A program made the translations under genes and the position numbers. From Osedax fenrisi (taxonomy: Eukaryota; Annelida; Polychaeta; Sabellida; Siboglinidae), in the NCBI GenBank assembly GCA_964019155.1, contig OZ025245.1:6067223-6131222 (forward strand): DNA of 64,000 nt. Reading direction: 5' to 3'. The notes under the pieces are model-generated. The model saw only the letters and a program-made list of their open reading frames with translations, was not told the DNA's origin and did no database searches. This document shows positions 45,785 through 55,913 of this stretch, piece by piece (within the stretch, counting starts at the first letter, position 1; the number at the start of each line of letters is the position of its first letter).

Positions 45785-46012
45785 CTACCTTCTCACTCTT
45801 CTTACCCATAATATAATATCTGTTATTACTTGTCCAATAGTGTAATTTGCTGTTTTTAAATCAAATTTTGGGTTTACGGGTATTACTCTCAAGTCTACAG
45901 ACCTTACTATCACCTCTGATATCACTGAAACCTGACTATCTGAATTTATTAAACATGCCAATACCCTACGATTTATTACTACCTTTTCCCTAGGACATCT
46001 CCCTATTAACAT
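45785..46012 (-). pseudogene. Retropepsin-like protease fragment of the gypsy-type element
   Basis: Residues about 18-31 read ACLINSDSQVSVIS, aligning with the A-L-I-D-T-G-S-Q-x-S-V-I-S active-site signature of retroviral-type aspartic proteases. The catalytic Asp-Thr-Gly has become Asn-Ser-Asp, so it could not be active. The frame is open for 75 codons, but the first ATG may be incidental because the upstream sequence reads as gag/knuckle remnant. The reading frame shifts near 45,800, after which similar sequence continues in another frame. Order (knuckle, protease, RT) and strand agree with one gypsy-type gag-pol. Confidence 0.7.
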
Positions 46013-46114
46013 ACTATTATTATCTATTTCCCTTGTACTCCCCCTTACTTTCCTGGCATTCCCCCTTTTCCAAATTGCCTGATCTACTGGAAAGGTTGGT
46101 GGTTTAAAGTATTA

Positions 46115-46210
46115 TTCCTACATCATCTACTAGTATGACCCTCCATTCTACATGTAAATCATCTAATTCTGTATGTCCACTTACATCTTAATCTCCTTCC
46201 AACACAGTAG
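46115..46210 (-). pseudogene. Remnant of paired CCHC zinc knuckles (gag nucleocapsid)
   Basis: Reading the minus strand, one frame gives SGHTELDD (about 46,190-46,160) and another gives CRMEGHTSR, stop, C (46,152-46,120). Both look like the second halves of C-x2-C-x4-H-x4-C knuckles, spaced as two tandem knuckles. Frameshifts and a stop disrupt both. The position just upstream of the protease is the expected location of the nucleocapsid in gypsy elements. The call is by motif shape and context only. Confidence 0.45.
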
Positions 46211-46579
46211 ATATCCTATCTAATTTTCGTATTCATTCCTTCAACAGACTACGCTTATTCCCTCGTTTATAGCATATATTATATCACTTATAGCATATAC
46301 TACCCTCCTTTACATTACTCATCGATTCAAATTCCTTCGCCATTGTGCGTATTTCAGCAATACTTTTCCCTTAAAAATTAAAAACAAATTTAAAAATTGA
46401 AATCTAGTTGTAAAATGTAATCACGAACGAACACTACATTGCTTCAAACGCAATTTAAACATCTAAACTAATATAGTTAATAGGCCAATGTTCACTAATA
46501 AAGTGGTGTTTACTGCGACTATGTATACTTCCAATAATACACCTGATCTACGCGGCGGTTAGACTACAGCGAGAGCTCG
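46211..46579. other. Decayed flank of the gypsy-type remnant; no further gene recognised
   Basis: On the minus strand this should hold gag and the 5' leader of the element. No gag motif was recognised; short open stretches occur with many stops. A G+C-richer string CTACGCGGCGGTTAGACTAC lies at about 46,549-46,568. Confidence 0.4.
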
Positions 46580-46770
46580 AGTTAGGGTACCGAGTATATA
46601 CCCCACAGCGTACCTCAATTAGGGTACCATATAAATAGGGGTACCTATACAAATAGATGCAGTGCCCCACCTATAATAACATCACATGAATCAAATATGT
46701 ACCCTAATATTGTTAGGGTACATTATATGTTTTACATTAATATTGTCAATTAGTATACCCTACTTTATAA
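46580..46770 (+). repeat. Second cluster of TTAGGGTAC motifs
   Basis: GTTAGGGTACCGAG, AATTAGGGTACCATATAAAT, AGGGGTACC, GTACCCTAATATTG and GTTAGGGTACATT occur within 190 bp, on both strands. The same core motif fills 44,823-45,266, so the gypsy-type remnant is flanked by related repeats. This could mean the repeats belong to the element's terminal regions, or that the element inserted into an existing array. A TATAAATA sequence lies within the cluster. Confidence 0.65.
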
Positions 46771-47039
46771 AATAATATAGTATCAGTATACATTCTTATC
46801 TGGATTATACTTTAATTTATAAAATTAATATTAAGTTTATTATATTATAACATATAATAATAATGAAAATATAAATTATTAATATATTTATAAATGTTAA
46901 TATTGTCTATATCATGGTATATATTTATGTTTAATGAAATATTAAAAATTAAATAATTTATATAACGAATAACAATCAATAATACAATAAAATATATACT
47001 TTATATAATGGCCTGCTCGGTTTTCATGTTTATTCTAGA
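46771..47039. other. Very AT-rich DNA; nothing recognised
   Basis: No open frame, RNA gene or clear repeat was found here, apart from short ATTAATAT-type low-complexity stretches. Confidence 0.6.
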
Positions 47040-47262
47040 AACACACACATACACACACAAACATACATAACCTACACACATATACTCAGTCTCTATACAT
47101 AAAGCATCGATTCAGTCTCAGTCTAGGTTACCTAAAGCATCGATTCAGTCTCAGTATCAATACCTAAATACACGATGCAGGCTCAATATCAAACTCATCG
47201 TTTAAGTCATAGAATGGGTTACATAAACCGTCGAAGAATTCTCAGACTCGATCAGTATAAAT
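47040..47262 (+). repeat. CA-rich tract and degenerate short tandem repeat
   Basis: An ACACACACATACACACAC-type stretch (47,040-47,085) is followed by about four diverging copies built on AAAGCATCGATTCAGTCTCA. The first two copies (about 47,101 and 47,134) are nearly identical; the later ones (CACGATGCAGGCTCAATATC and ACCGTCGAAGAATTCTCAG) are decayed. Spacing is about 33-45 bp. There is no coding signal. Confidence 0.6.
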
Positions 47263-47357
47263 GAACTTATGTTACAACAACACCTACATTGGTATACTAA
47301 ATTAAAAAATATAAATATATATTCATATAATATTTTGTCCTACTACTACTTCATTTA

Positions 47358-49825
<2,468 letters not shown>

Positions 49826-49894
49826 CCTATATGGTATTAATTGATAGATTGCGGGTCATTATCTGATAGGGTGCTTGTATAATGGGTTAGAATA

Positions 49895-50375
49895 ATATAA
49901 TGTTTTCAGAAAAACTACTTTAGTTCTATTGTTGATGACTTTACACATCTTGTACTTAGCTTTCAGAGGCTTAAAGTTGCCCCTTATCTCTACAGAGAGA
50001 ATGTTTTCAGAAAAACTACTTTAGTTCTATTGTTGATGACTTTACACATCTTGTATGTAGCTTTCAGAGGCTTAAAGTTGCCCCTTATCTCTACAGTGAG
50101 AATGTTTTCAGAAAAACTACTTTAGTTCTATTGTTGATGACTTTACACATATTGTACTTAGCTTTCAGAGGCTTAAAGTTGCCCCTTATCTCTACAGAGA
50201 GAATGTTTTCAGAAAAACTACTTTAGTTCTATTGTTGATGACTTTACACATCTTGTACGTGGCTATCAGAGGCTTAAAGTTGCCCCTTATCTCTACAGAG
50301 AGAATGTTTTCAGAAAATCTACTTTATTCTTATTGTTTAAAACTTTACACATCTTGTACTTAGCTTTCAATATTA
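49895..50375 (+). repeat. 101-bp tandem repeat, about 4.7 copies
   Basis: Copies begin at TGTTTTCAGAAAAACTACTT: 49,901, 50,002, 50,103, 50,204 and 50,305, a constant period of 101 bp. The unit includes GACTTTACACATCTTGTAC, GCTTTCAGAGGCTTAAAGTT and GCCCCTTATCTCTACAGAGA. The first four copies differ at only a few positions; the fifth is more diverged and stops near 50,375. This is more G+C-rich and less simple than the neighbouring repeats. The frame shifts between copies (101 is not a multiple of 3), so a coding role is unlikely. Confidence 0.95.
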
Positions 50376-50712
50376 AAAATTGGAATGTTCGGAATCTATT
50401 TAATTTAGAAAATTAAATTTATTTGTAATATATACCTAGCATTGCTTTATTCAGAGATTTTATCATGATATTTTGTATGTATCCCTTCAAAATCATGTTT
50501 CTTATATTAATTCCAGCCTAGTATCGAAATATCAGAGTCACAGTCTTCTTCATGTCTTGTACTGCATATACCTGAGTTATTTTCTTCATATTTTTTCTAT
50601 ATAATAAACAATCTAAAATTGTCATCAAAATTGGATGTGGTCAAATTAACGATACGATTTTATATTTGTATAATAAACAAAAGATGACTAATTGTTAACA
50701 AGTCTATATTAA
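50376..50712. other. AT-rich DNA; no gene seen
   Basis: This is unique-looking AT-rich sequence following the 101-bp repeat. No open frame with recognisable features and no transposon end was found. Confidence 0.55.
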
Positions 50713-50889
50713 TCAATAATGATAAAGTGATAACCTGTCGTCCATACTGACCTTACTAGAATACCTACAGCTAGATCCTCCACCACTAGTAGATTGAGAG
50801 TTTCTGCTCGGGAAGCTTGTAGCAACAGTTTGACTCGTTTCGATGAATATCATTCGAGTAGTACGCTGATCTAGGGAAGAACCACACTT
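50713..50889 (-). CDS. Possible exon or ORF fragment, Ser/Thr-rich, 58 codons; function unknown
   Basis: A stop-to-stop frame of 58 codons on the minus strand lies in a patch of higher G+C than its surroundings. It is rich in Ser and Thr, with SRNSQSTSGGGSSCRYSSK in the second half, and shows no known domain. It is preceded in frame by TAG and has a single internal Met near residue 13, so if it is coding it is an internal or terminal exon or a remnant. It is on the same strand as the coiled-coil fragments upstream (51.2-52.5 kb) and could be the tail of that decayed locus. Chance is a real alternative. Confidence 0.2.
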   Translation of the reverse strand, partial: KCGSSLDQRTTRMIFIETSQTVATSFPSRNSQSTSGGGSSCRYSSKVSMDDRLSLYHY

Positions 50890-51129
50890 CTACCTGTGGC
50901 ACTCGGACCTTATTACAGGTACATCTCCACAGATCACATGTCTTACATTATGATATATTTTTTAACATTATTTAAATGTTATGACTACGTGCACATACAT
51001 ACAAAACAGAGAGAAAACAAGATTTTATTTCAAATCAGATATGAAAATATCTTTTCATTAATGTTTTGCACTTGGTAAAATCACTTTTAGAGCTTCTCTC
51101 TCATTTACCTGCGAATATAATTTCTCTTA

Positions 51130-51345
51130 TTTTTAACATATCCTTTATAGTTTTTACATCTTCCTTGGAATGTAGTTTAAATTATCCTCCCACTCCTTCT
51201 GTAGTGGGAACATCTTCACGCGGGTCATGGTAGTGGTTCTATATCGTGCAAGATGTCGGCTACGGATGTGATTATGGATGATGCTACTGATGCCTCAATT
51301 CTGCCTAAATATAGTTTAAGATGTCTGCTCAAGATTTAAATTTCA
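51130..51345 (-). pseudogene. Third, decayed copy of a coiled-coil-like module
   Basis: On the minus strand one frame reads SVADILHDIEPLP then a stop, lining up with YTDMLRDTEHLR of the module at 52,285-52,491. At the DNA level the plus strand shows ACATCTTCACG and TCGTGCAAGATGTCGG here, against ACATCTTCACG and TCGCGCAACATGTCGG in the better copy. A further frame gives EDVKTIKDMLKIREII, which resembles the downstream Lys/Glu-rich part. Several stops show that it is dead. This makes at least three related copies in tandem on the minus strand. Confidence 0.5.
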
Positions 51346-51504
51346 AATTACGATATCACACTTAAATACAAATTATGAGAATGCTTAATTTAGCCGATGG
51401 TAATTCTAGAGTTATCTATATTAGAAAATATTGTGTACATGTCATATACATCATATTCACTTTCCTTAGGAGGATGAGAGTCTTTTCCCAGGTCGTTTTT
51501 AAAC

Positions 51505-51625
51505 AAATTTTTACCCTATACTTCGTAACTAACTCTTTCGCCTTACTACAAGTCTCACATCTTCTAATATATGTCCTTATATCATGACATTCATAGGGTC
51601 CATGTTGTTCATTATTCAAATCCAT
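51505..51625 (-). pseudogene. Integrase-type H2C2 zinc-finger remnant
   Basis: The frame starting with ATG at 51,625 contains HDIRTYIRRCETCSKAKE at about residues 14-31. This fits the second half of the zinc-binding domain of retroelement integrases, where a D-I/V-x-x-Y-V-x-x-C-x-x-C-x-x-x-K segment follows a Tyr-Trp-Pro stretch. The usual Trp-Pro-x-Met is replaced by GPYECH, and the two upstream His residues are not recognisable. The frame stays open for 69 codons, but the part beyond about residue 40 looks non-coding. It may be the missing integrase portion of a gypsy-type element, separate from the RT remnant at 45.3 kb. The opposite-strand open frame here has no features. Confidence 0.45.
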
Positions 51626-51670
51626 CTATTGATCGCAGACTAGGTGTAGGATTAGCACTCTTAGTGAGAA

Positions 51671-51955
51671 CTATGTTAGTAATGGTGGCTTCCTGTATCC
51701 ATCTACGAGAGAACTCTTGTACAGTTCTTCTACTGTAGTGGAGGGGCGTTGAGTTTCATCATTGCATCTTTGATAGATCTCCTCAGTACAACTTCCCACA
51801 CGAACTCTGCAGACTTGACTCTTCATATACTTTTTCATGGCTTTTTTAGCTTCATCCATAGGCAATACAACTTTTGAATCTGTTTGCTTACTATAGCTGT
51901 CCTATATGTTATCCATTGTTTTCCTGACATCTTCGAGATTATCGTTAGTTTTTTC
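51671..51955 (-). pseudogene. Second copy of the coiled-coil-like module, C-terminal part; function unknown
   Basis: A minus-strand frame reads NDNLEDVRKTMDNI, stop, then KVVLPMDEAKKAMKKYMKS and continues to about 51,671 through a Cys-containing stretch (VCRVRVGSCTEEIYQRCND) and a polar tail. The region is charged and helix-prone, with no recognised domain. The KVVLPMDEAKK... part resembles KIVLPSSNVTDSKNKIKIEKS of the copy at 52,140-52,245. The in-frame TAG near 51,900 and the absence of an ATG at the real left edge mark it as broken, or as an exon whose boundaries are not visible. A decayed host gene or the gag of an unrecognised retroelement are both possible. Confidence 0.4.
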
Positions 51956-51991
51956 GCATCAGTCATATGCAGGGTTAAGTCATCTTTTTTA

Positions 51992-52135
51992 TCAGTTTTC
52001 CTCATTTCTTCGGTCTATTAGATTATTTTTCAAACCATATATATCTCTATGATTTCTGAGCATTTCCGTATACAACTTAATGATATCAATATCAGCTGTA
52101 TAAACAACTGTACAATACATATCGTCCCTGCAATA
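51992..52135 (-). pseudogene. Second copy of the coiled-coil-like module, N-terminal part
   Basis: The frame reads ADIDIIKLYTEMLRNHRDI and continues with LKNNLIDRRNEEN before a stop at 51,992-51,994. It aligns with VYKLYTDMLRDTEHLRD of the copy at 52,285-52,491: KLYT-x-MLR is shared at the same spacing, and the DNA keeps matching codon order. After the stop, a shifted frame continues into the part annotated at 51,671-51,955. The copy is more AT-rich than the 52.3-52.5 kb copy, as expected for older, unconstrained sequence. Confidence 0.5.
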
Positions 52136-52139
52136 CACT

Positions 52140-52245
52140 TATAATTAATCAAACCTTTGGATTTTTCAATTTTAATTTTATTTTTGCTGTCAGTGACATT
52201 TGAACTAGGTAAAACAATTTTTAAAGCTCTATCATCTACAATCAT
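52140..52245 (-). CDS. C-terminal part of the first coiled-coil-like module, fragment
   Basis: The frame beginning MIVDDRALKIVLPSSNV contains a Lys-rich segment (DSKNKIKIEKSKGLINYK). KIVLP and the following Lys-rich helix resemble KVVLPMDEAKKAMKKYMK in the second copy. The open frame runs on to 52,030, but that part overlaps the start of the second copy in another frame and turns hydrophobic, so the true end is probably near 52,140. It may be an exon of the same gene as 52,285-52,491; no splice junction could be fixed. Confidence 0.35.
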
Positions 52246-52284
52246 CTATTGAATCTTAAAATATGTTGTTTCTTTTTCAGGCCT

Positions 52285-52491
52285 TCAATTGAAGGAATTC
52301 ATTGTCTCCTTTTCCTTCCTTTCTTTTCCAATATCCTTTTCCACCTCGTTCGCCTTCTTCTTCATCTCCTCCCCTATAGAGACAACATCTTCACGTTGAA
52401 AGATGGCGTGGTCTCGTAAGTGTTCCGTATCGCGCAACATGTCGGTGTACAGCTTGTAGACGTCCCTTATGTAGTCTACCGAGGTAGACAT
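52285..52491 (-). CDS. Best-preserved coiled-coil-like module; unknown protein fragment
   Basis: An open frame of about 68 codons from ATG at 52,491. It starts MSTSVDYIRDVYKLYTDML, continues RDTEHLRDHAIFQREDVV, and ends in a Lys/Glu-rich stretch (EEMKKKANEVEKDIGKERKE) expected to be helical or coiled-coil. There are no catalytic motifs or membrane segments. It is distinctly richer in G+C than the surrounding AT-rich DNA, unlike the two decayed relatives downstream on the same strand; this suggests selection until recently, or a later arrival. An in-frame stop lies shortly upstream, so the ATG is plausible, but a preceding exon cannot be excluded. Tandem relatives at 51,992-52,135 and 51,130-51,345 point to local duplication. 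The function is unknown. Confidence 0.45.
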   Translation of the reverse strand: MSTSVDYIRDVYKLYTDMLRDTEHLRDHAIFQREDVVSIGEEMKKKANEVEKDIGKERKEKETMNSFN

Positions 52492-52499
52492 CACGCCCC

Positions 52500-52918
52500 T
52501 CTCTCATCTTGCCAGCATCGATGACATGTAATCTCCAACAATAGAGAATTTATTACGTCTATTATTTATATTATCTAATGAAGACGACAGTAATTTTAAA
52601 CCATCGTCACTTCATATTTGTATTTGTCGGATTTGATTAACTTCCGCTTGACTCTTTTATTAATGATAGTATCATTGAATGAATTAAAATAAGAATGTTA
52701 TAACAAATAATATACATTACAATTTTAATATATTAATTATATAATAAATTATTATGACTAGTATATATATCTTATGTACCATACATTACATTAATTACAC
52801 ACATTATATTTAATATCAAATGTTTATATTATAATTCTATATTAGTTATTTGTATAAAAAAATTATATATTATATTATGATATATATAATCTGATTTTAG
52901 TGAATCAATTTTCTCTTT
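52500..52918. other. No gene seen
   Basis: The first 150 bases are of moderate composition and may be leader or an exon edge of the minus-strand module. The rest is AT-rich low-complexity DNA without a recognisable feature. Confidence 0.4.
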
Positions 52919-53065
52919 TTAGTAGATGGGTGTTTCGTTTCTCGATACTTGTAACATTAGTATATCCTCCTCCTCTACCTCATCATCTGTGCTAGACTCC
53001 TCATCCACAACTTCATTCATTAGCGTGTTTAAATCCGAGTTCGTGATATAATTATATATCATCAT
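52919..53065 (-). CDS. Small acidic ORF, 48 residues; unknown
   Basis: An ATG-to-stop frame of 48 codons on the minus strand: MMIYNYITNSDL at the start, then a strongly acidic centre (NEVVDEESSTDDEVEEEDI) and a short tail ending ETPIY. The composition (runs of Glu/Asp with Ser/Thr, low Asn/Lys/Ile) differs from random translation of AT-rich DNA and resembles acidic N-terminal regions of transposase or nuclear proteins. No domain is recognised. A further short frame just upstream (about 53,066-53,150) reads KKKSTFSFTPEPNPQ, also unlike random sequence. These could be exons or remnants of one gene. Confidence 0.35.
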   Translation of the reverse strand: MMIYNYITNSDLNTLMNEVVDEESSTDDEVEEEDILMLQVSRNETPIY

Positions 53066-53269
53066 TTTATATCGTAGATGTAGATTGCGGGTTGGGTTCG
53101 GGTGTAAAAGAAAAAGTACTCTTCTTTTTACCGATCGTGCTTTTCATAAAAATGGCATGCTTTTACAGATACCACATATCAGATGATTCCTGTAAGTAGA
53201 ATTTTTATGAAATTATATACCATAACTTAATAATCAATATTTTTAAATATATGATATACTAATAACATC

Positions 53270-53362
53270 TTAGCCTATTCCACTTGAAACTGCCTTATTC
53301 TCTTTTTCTACAGCTTCCGTAGTGGCTTTTGCATAGCCTCGCTCATGATCTTGATATTTCAT
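53270..53362 (-). CDS. Very short ORF, 30 residues; possible exon
   Basis: The minus-strand frame MKYQDHERGYAKATTEAVEK then ENKAVSSGIG and stop. Its composition (Ala, Glu, Thr, Gly) is unlike translated AT-rich noise, and the DNA is locally less AT-rich. It is on the same strand as the acidic ORF and the CCHC fragment, so it may be an exon of a decayed gene. With 30 codons and no homologue recognised, the call is weak. Confidence 0.2.
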   Translation of the reverse strand: MKYQDHERGYAKATTEAVEKENKAVSSGIG

Positions 53363-53679
53363 TCTATAATTATTTATATATGTAATTAAAAATATTAAAC
53401 ATTAAAGTAATTTAATTTAATTTATTATAATAATAATTTTATATCGAAAATATCTGCGTATCATTTGTATAAATTTTGGATCAAAAGAAATAGTGAACGG
53501 ATTTTTAAAATGTTGGATATAACGGATAACATTGGGATATTTGTGAGTTTTATATAGTAATGATAATATATATATATCAAATTAACTAATATATCAAAGA
53601 TACATAATAATAATATATAGTTTATTAGGTAAACAAAAAATAAATATATAAACACAAATAATGAAGACAAAATAGATAT

Positions 53680-53790
53680 AAATTGATACCCAAAACGACA
53701 TGGTACAAAATTAACAATATGAATATGCCCTATGTTCCCACAATGGAAACATGTTCTTGTGTCTCTAACTAGTTGATCCTCTTTTAACAT
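53680..53790 (-). pseudogene. CCHC zinc-knuckle fragment
   Basis: The frame from 53,790 reads MLKEDQLVRDTRTCFHCGNI then GHIHIVNFVPC. C14, C17 and H22 fit the C-x2-C-x4-H start of a nucleic-acid-binding knuckle, but the final Cys lies too far away (after eight residues, not four), so the knuckle is damaged or interrupted. Knuckles of this form occur in retroelement Gag and in some host RNA-binding proteins. The remainder of the open frame (to 53,461) is Ile/Leu/Tyr-rich and looks like translated AT-rich DNA, not protein. Confidence 0.4.
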
Positions 53791-53894
53791 TTACAACATC
53801 TTGAAAGTTTGAATAACTATAGTTAATGTGTACACATTGTTTCCTATTAGAAAGATATGATTTAATCCTTTAGATTGATTTAATCCTTATCCGT

Positions 53895-54317
53895 TGCGAG
53901 TGCTCAGTTCGTATGGTGGATCTTTTCAATTATTATGAAATACAATGGATAAGGAAAGTTCCACCATACGAATGGTCTATGCATAGAGTAAAGACCAGAA
54001 TTAACAAAACTGCAAAAGGTTTTCATAACCGTTTAAATATACGTGCGATGAAAGGTAATATTAAAATATTTAATTATTATATAAATTATAAAATTTAATT
54101 ATAACAGGTAATCTTAATTTTTATCAATTGATAACATTATTAAATGATGAATGCCTGAATGCTACTCAGAGAATCATATAAATGAGCTATCTATCATATA
54201 TTAGTGAAAATAGATAACATGGTGATGTTTTAAATAGATATTGGAATCAATTTGATTCCCAAGAAAGAGGTGTATATAGTCTTCTCGATGCAGCCTCGCA
54301 TTTGTTTAAAATAAATG
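53895..54317 (+). pseudogene. Mutator-like (MULE) transposase C-terminal fragment with one intron
   Basis: The first exon reads YEIQWIRKVPPYEWSMHR and RINKTAKGFHNRLN. Trp, Pro-x-x-Trp, His and R-x-N-K-x-x-x-G-x-H-x-x-L-N match the C-terminal MULE transposase pattern, where R-T-N-N-x-x-E-G-x-H/N-x-x-L-N is typical. The second N is K and the Glu is Lys here. A 53-bp GT-AG intron (54,055-54,107) separates it from a second exon starting GNLNFYQLITLLNDECLNATQ, which fits the helix after that motif. The second exon has two in-frame TAA stops (about 54,178 and 54,214), then YWNQFDSQERGVYSLLDAASH before a final stop at 54,315-54,317. No upstream catalytic DDE part was found. MULE transposases excise and insert class II elements; this copy is dead. 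Confidence 0.6.
54055..54107 (+). other. Predicted 53-bp GT-AG intron in the MULE fragment
   Basis: The sequence starts GTAATATT and ends TTATAACAG. The exon before it ends AAAG, and the exon after it begins GTAATCTT, so removal keeps the reading frame. The intron is almost entirely A and T. Reading through it instead gives Ile/Asn/Tyr noise and a stop at 54,096-54,098. Supported by frame logic only. Confidence 0.55.
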
Positions 54318-55429
54318 ATTAGCCTACTAACTAATTTTTTTAATTATTAATAAGTAATGTAATTTAAATAAAATTTTAAATACAAATTAATGACTATCTA
54401 TTATATAGTATCTATTGATATAAATAGTTTTAATATATATGCATATAATAATTTCATATATCTTTAAACGGAACGCTCGAAACCCAACACAAATCATTTC
54501 TAAATATAATAGCTGCAGTAAGTTTTTGAGATTGAATCATACGTCGATAGATTTACATATTTATTGAATGTAATTAACTATAATCTACTGGAAACTGGAT
54601 TCTAGTTATACTAATATGTTGTCTATAAAACTGATAGTATATATAGTTAATAAATATATATATATAAATAATTTATAAGTGTATATAGTGTTAAATATAG
54701 GTAGGTTTAACAAATTAATGTTAATTAAATAGATATTATATAAGTCTACATATCTGTTATTCATCGCTACATACATCTTACACAATTATAACATAATTAT
54801 TATATACAAATTATCTGTGACGGTTTTTGTTTTATCATATTTAAATAGTTATAAAATCTTTAAATTAACTTCTATCATTATAAATAATATATATATATAT
54901 ACATAAATCACTTTGTTTACATAGCAACCAAATTACAGACGTGTTATTCACAGATTAGATTTTAAATATCGTTTAATTGTATTATAATTATAAATATAGG
55001 TGCGTATTTATTTATTTGTGTGTTATTTATATTATTAGTATTGTTCAAATATTAATATCTACTAATATTTAAATATATTACATTGGTTTTGAAATTATAT
55101 TCATTTTTTTATTTAGTATTTGTTTACATTGTATGATTATCAAAATTAAAATCAACAACAAATATATATTAATCACAAAGATAATGTTCACTTACTGTTT
55201 ACATATTTAATAACAACAACTACTTTATTTACTCTTTTAAATCGATTATTATTATTCATAGATTCGTTATCCTCTATTTATATTTAAATAATATATTGTA
55301 TTAATATCATATTAATCTTATTTACCAACTCTTTATTATTATTATATTGTATAAATACATTTAGGTATATATACATTTTATGTATTTTATTATTATTTTT
55401 AAATTATAATTGAAAATTCAATAAAAAAG
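54318..55429. other. AT-rich DNA; no gene seen
   Basis: About 1.1 kb of very AT-rich sequence with short TATATA runs (for example about 54,890-54,902). No coding frame, RNA gene or transposon ends were recognised on either strand. Confidence 0.6.
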
Positions 55430-55440
55430 CCATAAAAGAT
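55430..55440 (+). repeat. Target-site duplication, left copy (CCATAAAAGAT)
   Basis: This 11-bp sequence is repeated exactly at 55,914-55,924 and brackets the minus-strand retrotransposon fragment. Exact flanking direct repeats of this length are the expected product of target-primed insertion. Confidence 0.8.
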
Positions 55441-55913
55441 TACCTTGTTACCTTGGTCCCTAGCCTGTTGAGCCGTGGGGGCGTGTCACGTTGAAACAAA
55501 ATTTTCTCCACTTCTTCCGGTCATATACAATTTCATTTAGTTCATTGAAGCCTTTTCCGGTCCATTCTTTTATATTATCTATCCATTGTTTTTTTGGACC
55601 TCCACGGGATCTTTTACCTTCGACATTACCCTGAAGGATTATCTTGGCAAGTCCATCGCCTCTGGTCACGTGTCCATACCATTTCAGTTTTCTCCTTTTA
55701 ACTGTTGTGAGGATATCGGTGAAGGGACTTGTTAATGATGATGATATTCGGTCTATTATTTCTTGATTAGTAACTCTATCAAGGTATGTTATACCGAGTA
55801 ATTTTCTGATGTTCTTCATTTCGAATGCTAGTATTCTTTTCTCGAGTTCAGCAGTTAGAGTCCATGTTTCACATGCATACAGGAATATCGAGTTGACAAG
55901 AGAGTCCATGAGT
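55441..55913 (-). mobile_element. 5'-truncated non-LTR retrotransposon insertion, 473 bp
   Basis: The insert lies between two exact 11-bp repeats. On the minus strand it starts inside the distal part of an endonuclease-reverse transcriptase ORF, carries it to its stop, and ends with a short 3' tail. The tail contains AAGGTAACAAGGTA, nearly two copies of AAGGTAAC, consistent with the simple-repeat tails of many non-LTR elements that lack poly(A). Severe 5' truncation, a 3' tail and a target-site duplication are hallmarks of target-primed reverse transcription. G+C is well above the neighbourhood. The intact frame and perfect duplication indicate a young insertion. Confidence 0.85.
55460..55909 (-). 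pseudogene. C-terminal region of a non-LTR endonuclease-reverse transcriptase, intact frame
   Basis: 149 codons from ATG at 55,909 to TAG. Near the N terminus NSIFLYACETWTLTAELEKR is the thumb-proximal motif of a large family of invertebrate endonuclease-reverse transcriptases. It is followed by FEMKNIRKLLGI, VTNQEIIDRI, RRKLKWYGHVTRGDGLAK, GKRSRGGPKKQWIDNIKEW and a short end. The RT palm with its catalytic Asp pair and the endonuclease would lie upstream and are absent because the insertion is truncated, so the ATG is only the first Met inside the fragment. The protein could not copy itself. The assignment to this family is firm; the exact clade is not. Confidence 0.85.

Noticed and set aside
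50896..51078. Plus-strand frame of 60 codons
   Set aside because: Its composition is that of translated AT-rich DNA, with no motif or conservation cue.
51375..51587. Plus-strand frame of 70 codons
   Set aside because: It overlaps the minus-strand integrase-like frame, which has a recognisable motif; the plus-strand frame has none.
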